A DNA stretch of 64,000 bases from contig NC_030385.2 in assembly GCF_001625215.2 (NCBI RefSeq), positions 34,559,598-34,623,597 on the forward strand, in the 5' to 3' direction. The translations under genes and the position numbers were made by a program. Shown piece by piece: positions 23,702 to 34,614 of this stretch (position 1 is its first letter; each line of letters starts with the position of its first letter). The DNA is from Daucus carota subsp. sativus. Lineage: Eukaryota > Streptophyta > Magnoliopsida > Apiales > Apiaceae. Below the pieces are notes generated by a model. It saw nothing but the letters and a program-made list of their open reading frames with translations. It was not told where the DNA came from and did not search any database.

Positions 23702-26700
23702 TCATGTCTCATCAGAAGTGGCTTCTTTATTATGTGTTTCAGCTGGAGAGGGCAGCTCGAAAATACGTCCCTTTTGAGCACGTGGTGGTAGATGCTTTGC
23801 AGGCTTTTTGGATCCGACAGCCCAGGGCAGAAAAACTCCAGTACCACCGCGTGTGATCCTTTTAGGGCCGAGGACCATTGGTCGCATAGGAGCACACATA
23901 AACATTGGGTTCCGAAGGACATTGCATTTAGAAATAACATCCATTGCCTCATAGCTATAATAAGTACCACGTGGTACTGAATAACCATTTGAGATTCCTG
24001 GTTGCCACAGTGTCAGGGCTCTATTTAAAGGTGATGAGTTTTTCACTATGCCATCAGTCTGGACTTTAAAGAAGGTCACACTGATCCTTTTGCTTTGTGA
24101 TGGACACATAACATGTCTCGCCATGTCAGCACTGTTTCCTCTCATCACTAAAAGAGACCTGCAGAGTCATGGAAACTATATTATAATCCATAGTCAGTTA
24201 TATTACTAACGCGCAGTAGTTTTATGCTAGCCAGATGCAAGGAAGAATAATTTTTGGCAAGCTGTAAGCTTTTAGTTGATATCTTCTAGCTTCTTGATGC
24301 TCTAAAATATAAAGAATAAACTCCCAACAATATAAGGCTTACCAGCCGTCTGATGGCCAAACTGTTTATGTTAAAAATGAATGGTAAAAATTAAAATATA
24401 TGCAGGGTCACTCCCTAAAAGCTAAACATAAAGTTAGCTACAGAAGGCCTTTTTTTTAAAATAATACAGAATACGGTCATTTTATCTAATAATAATGTCA
24501 TTGTTAGATATGAAATGGAATTAGAATTCAACAAGCTTCAGGCATCAACTACAGATAGCATTAATCAAGATTTTTGCCCCTTGGAAGAGTAATGTTGTAC
24601 AGTTTGAGACTTTAGAGCGTACCCTTTTTTCAGTGATAGCATAAGTGGCCCTTTATAGTTCCCATCATTGTCGCATACAAGCATACGTCCAAAAGCCATT
24701 TCCGATTGAGACAGAAGAAGAGTAGAGATCGGTTGGTCTAGATGAGGCGGTTTTAGGAAGGGCTGTGAATACTCACCCTGCAAGAACAGGTTGAATCTTT
24801 AGCTTAAAATATGTTAGATGTATGGGACTCCTTGGTCCATTGTATAATTATCCTTTGTTAGCTTCATCAATTAATCAGTCGTAGCACCTCATCAAAGAAG
24901 TTGATGATGCAGCTGTTTGGTTTCCTACTTTCGGAGACTAAATGCCACTGAACCAGGTTGTCAATGACTCCTAGAAGTGTTTCTGGAATTGGGTCGATTT
25001 GACCTGTATATAGTTTTCAATTAAAAGAATGTCAGTGCAGAATTAAGTATTTATCATGATTTATGGCACAAGTTTTAGAACTTACTCTTTTGAAATTGAC
25101 TTGTAGCTTCCTTTTTAACAGGCCCGAAAATTGGAGCTCCAAACTGAATTAGTTCTCTCTTGTTTCCGCCCTTGACCTGCTGGTGGTACATTATAAAGGT
25201 CTCGCCTATTTCCATTTACATTACACTCAATCAGCATCCATGAACTGGATGTTATTTTATATTTTTGCATTAGTTGCATCTTTTAATCTTTAACAAACAA
25301 ACTAAAACTAGCATTTTAACAGTAAGTGTAATAAACCGGAGAATCCACCTGATAGTTCTCCATTCTGGCCAGAAACCCGAAGCTCATTCACATAGTTGGT
25401 CAGCTTAGATATCTCAGTATCAGTGAATATGTCTTGATACAACTTGAGCCCTTTCACAACGTTGACCTGCCATTATTTATTAACCTATGATCAGCAAACC
25501 ACCAGTCAAATTGGTAAAAACAAAAATCTAAAACTATCCTATGACTTGAAAATTTCAAATTGTGAAAGAAAGAACTCGCCATATGCCCTTTCACCGGCTC
25601 CTTGGCTACGAACCCTTTACAGACTTTGATTTGAGCATGATGCGTCTCACAGTCTTCATTGATTGAGTATAACTCAAGGTTTTCAAACTTGGGTTGCCCA
25701 TTTTGAGATCCTGCGTCCAATATAAGGTGGATGGATTAATTATTATTACTCTGTCCAATTCTACTGATGATAGAGCACGGTAAACATAGTAGTCTCTTCA
25801 CCTAAGACCTTAATATTGTGGGAGAGGTTGATTGACATGATATCACACAAGGGTCTCGAATATGAACCATGATTACACAGCAACTCTCTACATTAATTTA
25901 TTAATACCAAAAACAGTTACTAATACCGCGCCTCATCTGATACTTCACTTGCAGACACATAAACAAATCTAGTACATCCATCTTCAAAACCATGTTCATG
26001 AAACAAACGAGGCCATTTGTATTATGAAGACAGGAAGGACCACAAGTGTCCTGTATGACAATGATATTCACCTACAGAAATTAAGAGACTTTACAGAAGT
26101 CGCCTTCCTCTAGATTATCGCTACCCAACCACCCCTCTCTAGAAATCACTAGCAGCTGCCAATATGAACATATTATAACATGTGAATATTTTCTTCCTCT
26201 CCTACAGAGTTGTCTTGAGTAAGAACTAACCACATATGTATTATACGCCTGCTATATCAAGTCAATAGACAAGGTACCATCATTCAATACCATAATTCTC
26301 TAAAATTAGATAAACATTCTGCGTAATTAGTAATAATTCTCCAAAAATATGTAATTAAATAATAGTAAGCTTACTAATTTTTCAAAGATTAGCTCAACAT
26401 AAATAGTCTCTTCCTGATTCCGCCACAACACGTGACATAAAATGACTAGTAATTACCTCCATTAGTAATTTGATCAGTCTTTGCTAATCCTCCAATGTTG
26501 CTATAACATTGATCTTCATCTCCGCTCCCTCCTGTCCTCTCTGGCGCACATTTTTCGACGACATTTCCTTTCTTGTCGATCACGTTTCCTATCTCAACCA
26601 ACACATCAGTGATCGGATAGTACTTCTGCATCTGCAAAATCGGGATCCAGTTCAGCCTCCTCCTATGAATGGCCGCGAATGTGGACTCATACACCGATCC

Positions 26701-26871
26701 TCCCCCGTGCAGCTCACTCAGGTGATTACACAATGCATCAATTATGGCATTGGCCGCGGCAAACTCGCCGCGGAACCACGCGATCACGGCGTCTTTCGAA
26801 CACGAGGATGTGGCATCGTGTTGCGACAGCATGGGTGCTTGATCGTGAACAATGCCGGACGCCGGCGACAT
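23702..26871 (-). CDS. ALKBH10B: ALKBH10B-like 2-oxoglutarate/Fe(II) RNA demethylase, complete, seven exons
   Basis: In plants ALKBH9/10 proteins remove N6-methyladenosine from mRNA. Exons: 26,871-26,457; 25,710-25,580; 25,466-25,349; 25,205-25,086; 25,003-24,888; 24,777-24,623; 24,158-23,702, all in phase, giving 503 aa. The N terminus carries the plant-specific block DAVIAWFRGEFAAANAIIDA and FAAIHRRRLNWIPILQMQKY (about 27-92). The middle has NVVKGLKLYQDIF, and the catalytic domain has GEYSQPFLKPPHLDQPI with metal ligands His312 and Asp314, third ligand His367 in MARHVMC, and a likely 2-oxoglutarate arginine Arg376 in SKRISVTFFKV. The tail ends GGTGVFLPW, KPAKHLPPRAQKGR. Intron 2 has a GC donor (ATG|GCGAGT) in place of GT. 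The metal motif is H-x-D. Assignment to the ALKBH10B side rather than ALKBH9 rests on recalled similarity. Confidence 0.92.
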
Positions 26872-27145
26872 TGTGTTTACAATCCTAGAAATTAAACTTG
26901 TGCGTGTGTGTGTAAATTTGTGTTTGATCCAGGTAATGTAGATTATGGCTTTGGTGTGGGCATGAAATGGTATTTATAAGAGTGAATTTCGTGTAGATCC
27001 GTTAAGTTTACCGATTTTCTGGTTTGCTTTCCTCTCACTTCTCACACATGCATCAAAATTTGATTAATCACAACTATATAAAGAGAATTTTCAAATTTGA
27101 TTTTTGACCCTATTCTTTTAAAAAAAATGATTTATTAAATAAATA

Positions 27146-27370
27146 CTGTATGTATCTGTCCCATAAAAGAGTCGTTTTGACGTTTTACATGTGTATAAAG
27201 AAAGATAATTCTATATATTACTTTTCAAATTTTCTTTTTCGGAATAAAAATATAAATGTTCTATATTTAATCAGAAAAATGCAAATTTCAAAAATATTAT
27301 GTAGAAGTTGTCTTTTTAGACCCTATATTACATTACATGTAAAAAGTCAAAGCGTTCGGGACAGACAGGG
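27146..27370. mobile_element. Stowaway-like MITE
   Basis: Imperfect inverted ends (CTGTATGTATCTGTCCC and GGGACAGACAGGG) are bordered by TA on both sides (27,144-27,145 and 27,371-27,372). TCTGTCCC/GGGACAGA and the TA target fit the Stowaway (Tc1/mariner) group. The arms beyond 25 bp are weak. Confidence 0.6.
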
Positions 27371-27646
27371 TAATTATAAAACATTTTTTGAAAACTAAAA
27401 AAAATGAAGATATGGTTTTCAAAAATTAGAAACCAAAACATAAAATTACCTAACACCACCTAACCTATTTAGCTGTTGAGTGCTAGGAGATGCTCCACGC
27501 TTTCACATGGCCACATGCGTTATGGCAGAAACATCCAAACACACACATGGTTCATAATAGGTTTGCTACTTTTACACAAGAACAAATAACTTTACCATTT
27601 TTCACTAGATTGCATGGCTTATAAGGCAGTTTGGCTTTTATGTTTT

Positions 27647-27961
27647 GGGTAGCGGTCCACAGCAACCGGTTGCTGTGGACGGCTTAACCAACAGCCTATT
27701 TCCTGGCCGTTGGATGCATATCCAGCGGCCAGGATCTTATTAAAAGTTTAACGTGTCCAGCGCTAAAAAAGCGCTGGACAGGGATTCTCATGTCCAGCGC
27801 TTTTTTAGCGCTGGACGTGGGAATCCCTGTCCAGCGCTAAAAAAGCGCTGGACACATTAAAGTTTTAATATGATCCTGGCCGCTGGATATGCATCCAACG
27901 GCCAGGAAATGGAGTGTTACTTAACCAGTCCCTGGCAGCCGTATGCCAGGGACCTGGTCCC
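27647..27961. mobile_element. Mutator-like element made of nested perfect palindromes
   Basis: The element is flanked by TTATGTTTT on both sides (27,638-27,646 and 27,962-27,970), a 9-bp target duplication. Inside, three perfect 25-bp palindromes with arms GTCCAGCGCT and a 5-base AT loop region lie at 27,755-27,779, 27,792-27,816 and 27,829-27,853. Their positions are mirror-symmetric about base 27,804, and the whole stretch 27,699-27,909 is an inverted repeat (TTCCTGGCCGTTGGATGCAT against its complement). A further perfect 26-bp palindrome (half GTCCACAGCAACC) lies at 27,655-27,680 and a hairpin GTCCCTGGCA/TGCCAGGGAC near the right end. The ends (GGG...GGTCC) match weakly. There is no coding capacity. 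Confidence 0.9.
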
Positions 27962-28341
27962 TTATGTTTTATATAAAACATTGAAAACGTGGAGTTAGGC
28001 ATTTGCATCTAACTAGCCACACACACTCAGGTACTTCCAGTACTGCTCATGTAAAATCTTGAAACTACACCCTAAGCAAACTTTATATAAAAAAACCACA
28101 GATTTACTGCATTAATAATGTCAGATACCCAGTAATTAGTTAATAAAGCGTTATATATGCGCGGAGTTCTGAGAGTGTCTACGGCAACCAGGCTACAATT
28201 TAGCTGTAGTGGCTGCTTTGAACCCAGAGACAAAGAAACCATAGATAACCAAACTAGTTTTTAGAAAACAGAATCAAAAGAAGTTTACGAGCCTTAACAT
28301 AAAGCATCCTTTGCTGGCCTTCTTGTTTACTAGGAAGATGT

Positions 28342-31300
28342 CTAACCGCGGAAAGCCCTGTCCAACTGATTAGCCTGTTCACGGCAAAGTGGACACTCTG
28401 TCAGCTGTGAAGAACGTTGTTCACTGTTGATCCTATGACCACATCTGCAAGTTAGTCACCAACACAATATCTTAATAACAGATTCAGAAATACCAAGACA
28501 CTGAACATATTCAAGCCAATCATAAGAATAAGTTATTCTGTCAAATGATGGCTCTACATATGACTTGCTTGATGAATGCACTCTGTTTTCTAAAGTTAAG
28601 TTTTAACAAACAAAACATACAGTCCTGTTTGAAAAAATTATCAAATTAATGAATTAAACATATTCCAACAGATATACAAGCACATATTTAAAAGTCATAT
28701 CGACTGCTTAAGTTCCAATTCTTTTATAAATTGCTTTTGTTTTTGCAGAAATTAAACTTCAAAGAAACATTGATTACTCATGAAGCAATACAAATAAAAA
28801 ATCCGATGGATGGCAACAATGGCAGCTATCATGAGGATCAAGATAGACCAACTTATAGTTTTTAGCTCCATTTGAATAAAAGTTAATTTGTGCTTACAGG
28901 ACAGGTACTCCATTGTACTCTTGCTCTAAGCATATTGCACATAAATCAGGATTCAGTTCAATGATGCTCGAGCCAAATACATATATAATAAATAAGAAGT
29001 ATATGTTCCTCAGGAGAACAACGATGGCACCTGACAAGGTGAAACTATGACTTTCAACATTTTAACTTGCTTGAGTTGACATTATATCTTCACATAGCTC
29101 CTAAGTCCTAAAATAGATAAGGTTATATTTTTAAATACTCTGTATTACTTCTATGTGAAGATTTTATTTGTCGTGACAGCTTCACATTTTAAAGGTCTTC
29201 TTTTCAGTTTGCTTTTAGCTATTCTGAATAGACAACTAATTTGTCCCCCTAAGTGTTTAATCTCATTTGTTTGATTCATCATATTCTTTATATATCAACA
29301 AAAGGAAAACACAATTGAAGTTGAGTTTCACATGTTTCCTATCAAAAACAAATAGTATCACGTTTACCTCTTGCACGACTTCTGCTTAAAAAATCTTTTT
29401 TTGATACACTGAAAAGTATGCATCCCGATCAGAAAAATACCACAGGATGACAACACTAGAGAGACACATTTCAACGACCTGAAAGGACAAGTAAATATAA
29501 TTTACTAAATAGAAAAGTTATGATTATTTTTCACATAATTCGGCGGATATATAAGACAACCGTTCCACTCCTGCAAACTCGTCATTGAGCTCATCAATAT
29601 TCTTTCGAGAGACATAAAATGGGCCTCTTTCTGGTTGTTGAATTCGGATCCTTCCGGACCGATCCTTAACAGCCTGAAGAGATTAGGAAGTGTATGAAGA
29701 AAATTGGTATCAAATTAACCCTCTCTTCAATATTCAGGATCATGAAATACTTGTATACAATTCACTAAGTTTCCACGAACAACAGACTATAGATCCTTCA
29801 GTTTTGGCATTCCAGATTCCACTGCAATAAAAGTCGTCTTAAATATTGGTACTTGTATCTGAAAAGTGAAAAGTAAAGCGGGGAATTTTTTTGAGAAGAA
29901 GACAGAAATTAAGGAATATTAAAAGAATTGAGAAGAACTTGATAAAAGTTGTAAGTGTATTTAAAGAGAATCTAGCGAAAGACATTTGTAGAAGATTTTC
30001 ACAGTCAACTCCTAGCTAATCATTTGAACAATTTGAACAGTGACTAGATGAATTTTTTTCAGACCTTGCTGTATATATAGCCTAGCTATGCACATTCTCA
30101 CAACACACACCTACCTACTACTTCAATTAGCAACTTTCCTTTAAACTAAAACTCAGTCTTACACTAGCCACTGCTGAGGTTCAGCTGCAAGAGAGCTTCA
30201 GAATACCAGCTATAATGCAGAAGTTGTTCACAAATAGATTATATACAAAGTGATGAAGCAGCAAGCCATGTGTAAAAGGGCAGACTATGGAATGCAGGTA
30301 GTCAATCATAGTCGGTATGTGAAATACTGCAGAACCTCAATTGAGACAAAGAATCTTACATCATAATGCCAAACAATCCTACATCTAACAAGATAGATGC
30401 ACACTGGGGACTCTTAAGAAACACATCCAATGGAACAAAAGTCCAATACCAATTTCTCGAGGAACAAAACATGCCACTAGTATAAGAGTTCAAAAATTGT
30501 TGTTTTGACAGAAAGAGAATTATCATTTCATATAGAGCATATACACCAGGTTCAACTACTTTTATAGAAAAATTAATTGAGTTTTTATAGTACAAATTAC
30601 AAAGGTTTCGTTCTTAAAGAGTACTCATATGTGCATTTAAAAACCATGCATTAATTTATGATGATAATGTTCAAATGTCGAGGTAACAAAATTTAATAGA
30701 ATTTTCTTTCAGCATCCACTTGTTATTTAGTAGCTGTGAGGTTTCATTATTAAAAACCAGCCGAGTATCTGACACTAGGAAATATAACTATCCAAATATC
30801 AGCAATGCATGTAGGATGTGTTGACACTAGGGGAGAGTATGACTCGGTTTTGCTCAAAGGAAAAAGGAACCATAAACCGTCAAATTTTGTCTAAGATAGA
30901 ATAAAGACTATAACCAAACTGATTGTTCTTTGTTTTTAAAAAAATGGGATTGTTCGATTTCAGTAAATTGATTCAAACGGATTTAAAAGAGTAATTACTA
31001 CATGTACTTGTGCATATATCAAATGATTAATGAATTAGTAGAACATCACTTCTAAGAGTATGCTTCAGATAACACCAAAAATCTGAAATACATAAGCTGT
31101 TTTGAATCAATTCCAGGGACATATTCAACTTTACAATTCATGACTTGTACAAATAATCCTAGAAGCAAACATCATACTGAAGGATAACAAACAGCAGGTG
31201 TATCATATTCACTCCAAGTCATGTCCACAAAATATTAGTTTTTACAATTCAGAATAAACTGTCGAGGAGATAGAAAACATAAGAGATAAATGTTTCATCC

Positions 31301-32739
31301 CCTTCACATGCATTTAGTTTGATATTGTACATGCTTACAAAAAAGTTAACAAATAGGTCGACATAGTACCTCCCCAATAACGGTTAATGGAGTACCAGTT
31401 ATGAGAAGTGGTTGGGTTGTGACAGTTGTCTTGACTAGAACGTCCTGCATCATAACATATTAATTTAACACCGGCTGTGGAGGCATATGGTGCCTGATCT
31501 AGCATTTGAATAAACATAATAGAGTATACTGAGAACACAACAGACCGGTTCTTTCTGCCTGCTGTCCACTACTGTTCCTCTTACTGGCAAAATCTGTGAT
31601 TTGCAACTTCCTACATGTCGACCCACTGATTCCCAAAATTTTGAGGCGCTCTCGGCATTTAACACAAAGACCTTACTAGTTCCATCATCCTGCAACAAGT
31701 GAAGCATAAATTTGCAGCGGATATTCAGATATTCATGGAGCAAAAAACTACTACTTCGGAAGATATGCTTATTTAAGTTGGATACTGATGATTCCAATTT
31801 CCGAGCCTTTTAATATTAGCATGTTAATTTAGGAAATATGAGAACTACTAAGAAGGGATCATTATGGAATATATACGGGCTGGAATGGGCTGCACTGATA
31901 CAATGTCTTACCAGGTACCACGGAACCTCTTTCTTAACAGTATGAGAACCTTTCTGTTCCTCTTTCCAGGAGCAAACTTCTACACTATTCCCTCTGTTGT
32001 CAACTTCATTTTTTACGCAGGGTTTCAAAATGCACTTGCTTGTCTGGATCAGGCAAACAATAAATAGTTTCGATTTTTAATCCGAATTACACAATAATTT
32101 AATTTAAACAATATATGTATATATACTATACTGAAACTTTTCGGGTTTAATTTGAGTCAGTAGCAGATTTTGGATTCGGATCCGATTTCAGTTCAAAACA
32201 CCTGATATCCAAATCAAAATTTATTCGTTCCAAAAATTAAATTAAAATCCAAAAACACGTGGACAGATCGGATTTATCTGTAATGACTAAAGATTGTGGA
32301 TTATTTCACCGTCTCATGAAGAATCACGGCCTTCACTTTGCTAGACTCCAGCTTAAGTCCCTTATTCGAACCGACTATTCCAGATACAGTGACGATTAAA
32401 GGCAATACTATGGATGCAGTATCAAATAACAGTGCTGAAAAAACAAGAGATTAGCAAAGGCAGATGATGAATAAATTTTCGCATAGCTTTATCAAAATCT
32501 CAGCGTACTTACACGAATCCTTTATTTGAACTACGCGAATAACCCTCCCCAGCGACTCAGCATTGCTGTAATATATTCAAAAAAAAAAAAAGTGAGATGC
32601 TAGGATTTAAGTTACAAAACCGAAGACTGCACGTACAAAATTTAACTCACATTCGAGATTCCTCTCCAAGAAGATACGACAGTGCTGCACCAACTAAACA
32701 GCCTATTCCCCAACGCAGCTTGTCAATCTCTTCACTCAT
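28342..32739 (-). CDS. SP1/MULAN-type membrane E3 ligase with a degenerate RING, ten exons
   Basis: SP1, SPL1 and animal MUL1 are two-pass membrane E3 ligases of chloroplast, mitochondrial or peroxisomal membranes. Exons: 32,739-32,651; 32,565-32,513; 32,434-32,310; 32,043-31,912; 31,689-31,546; 31,444-31,370; 29,673-29,561; 29,478-29,368; 28,966-28,898; 28,444-28,342. Phases agree and give 337 aa (Arabidopsis SP1 has 343). Seen: N-terminal membrane segment WGIGCLVGAALSYLLG (10-25); intermembrane domain with LPLIVTVSGIVGSNKG, KKEVPWYL, DDGTSKVFV, GTPLTVIGE and RIQQPERGPFYVS; second membrane segment about 249-265; RING with C290, C293, C305, H307, C321 and C324. The two cysteines normally between CGH and CPLC are absent (RINSEQRSSQLTE), so only six of eight zinc ligands remain. 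Exons 1-3 have been copied three times in the array downstream. Confidence 0.9.
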
Positions 32740-34614
32740 CTTTGTTCACTCTTCACTTCTGTTTCGAAAGAACTTGTAGACCCCAAAAGCTTGTTTCTTA
32801 AAATTTACTCTGCTCTTTAGTCAAGAGCTGCTGTTGTTATCAGTAGTTTTTCGAAAATAGCCAAATAAGTTTGGCTCGTAGGAAAAGAAAGGCCTTTCTC
32901 TCTCTCTCAAGTCTCGAGCTAGACAAAAAAATTCAAGACTCAACAGTCACAGCACTGGCCCTGTCCGGAGAGCGTTTACATATCTTTAAATTATAGCCTG
33001 TAACTTTATTTATATAATTCGTAATTTATTAATTAAATTTTAATATCATTTTATTAATATTTTAATTTTAATGAGTTGAATTTTAATTAAATTATATTAA
33101 CCAACTGATTATACGTTTTCAACAAAATTTAGCTTTTACATTTTATTATCTATTTATAAATATTTTCTTTTTTTTGCTAAACTATTTATATTTATAAATA
33201 TTATTTGTTATTAATATGTGATGATTATTATTCAATAAATTTTAAATCAGATTTTTTATATTTTGTATATTTTCATATGCATGTGAAAAGATATTTATTA
33301 TGTAACAGATTAGAGTTAGAAAGGGTTATGTAATGAGGTGTTTGTATTAAAATATAATACGTTAGAGTTAAAAAAAAGTTATAATTTTATCATTAACATC
33401 ATTAAATTTTTTTAATAAGATATTATATGATAATGTATTGTAATGAGTGTTTTTAGGGGTCATTTGGTTCATGGGTTTCTGGAATCAGGTTTGAGGTACC
33501 TGATGTTTGGTTGGGAAAAACAGTTGTTGAAACCCATACCTTAAACCCCCAAGGTATGGGTTTTGGATACCCAAGTAGGAGGTGGGGATGAGATGGAGGT
33601 ATGAGATGCATTTATTATTTTTTTTTATTTAAGTAATGAAATATTAATATTTGATATAAAATTAGATCAATGATGCAAAAATATATGACAATGATAATTT
33701 TATTAATATTTTTAATTAATATAAATTAATAACTTATTAATATTGATTCATGCACTCAACCAAACACATGGTATCAAATATGATACCTCAAACTCATACC
33801 AGCTTAACCCGATTTCTCATTCCAACCCGATACCAAACGACCCCTTAGTATTTAAAACTATTTAAGTAGTAATAAACCTCCATATCTTGTAGACTTGTAG
33901 TTGTCGAAAGATAGTACCAAACCAAAAAAATATAACTAAAAAATTGGAATACGAATTATACCCATGTTGTCTTATTATAGTATAGTATAGATATTAGCTT
34001 ATATATAGCCGCGGGACCTTTTTAATTATTTTATAAAATTTATTTAATAATATATTTAAAATGATAAAAATTTATTTATTAGTAATAAATCATAAATTTA
34101 AATAAAATAAAAATAAAATAGGAACTTTTTAAGGTAGAACTATTTGTGCATTACTAACCTCGTATCTCATTCGCTTAGTCACGTATTAATTTTGACCTTT
34201 GTTACCGTGTTTGTTTTGTAGCATTGTTATATTGCTAGCAACATCATTTATTATGATCAGTTTTTTGTTAATCTTTTATGTATTCTTTAAAATATTTTTC
34301 ATGAAATCCTATGCTTGTTTTCTTATCCCTATGATATATTCATATTTTGATATTAACAAAATTTTATAAAATGATATTTACAGAGCAGAAATTAGTGATC
34401 GTAGATTGATTTATGTTGATCTTGGCCAGTTTTAAATTTGAAAGATTTTGATGTTATCTGGATAATATAACACAACCAAGTATAAATTATAATCTGCATT
34501 ACATTTTCGCAACCATGGTGATAATTATGAGTAGTGAGTGCTGCAATCAACATCTTATTATGCATAAACAAAGTCTGTCAAGCTTCTCAACCAGGATCAT
34601 GGACTAATTTTGAT
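32740..34614. other. Spacer upstream of SP1-like gene with a Harbinger-like MITE
   Basis: It contains the SP1-like promoter (an AT-rich stretch and CTCTCTCTC tract near 32,895), very AT-rich DNA at 33,000-33,450, a Harbinger-like MITE at 33,456-33,844, and the 3' flank of the UGT85 pseudogene. No gene is seen. Confidence 0.55.
33456..33844. mobile_element. PIF/Harbinger-like MITE with TTA target duplication
   Basis: Ends GGGGTCATTTGGTT and ACCAAACGACCCC are inverted repeats, with subterminal inverted words (CAGGTTTGAGGTACC / GATACCTCAAACTC). The 3-bp TTA flank occurs on both sides (33,453-33,455 and 33,845-33,847). Length is 389 bp with no coding capacity. Confidence 0.8.

Larger units (their letters stand above)
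26872..28341. other. Intergenic region between ALKBH10B-like and SP1-like genes
   Basis: It holds the ALKBH10B-like promoter and leader, a Stowaway-like MITE (27,146-27,370), a palindromic Mutator-like element (27,647-27,961), and the 3' flank of the SP1-like gene. No further gene is seen. Confidence 0.6.

Noticed and set aside
23695-23988. Open frame overlapping the last ALKBH10B-like exon in another frame
   Set aside because: The in-phase exon explains the conservation (GGTGVFLPW and KPAKHLPPRAQKGR); the other frame has no motif.
27755-27853. Three identical 25-bp repeats resembling a short CRISPR array or an origin iteron set
   Set aside because: The repeats are perfect palindromes with mirror symmetry inside a transposon bounded by a 9-bp target duplication, in a plant nuclear genome.
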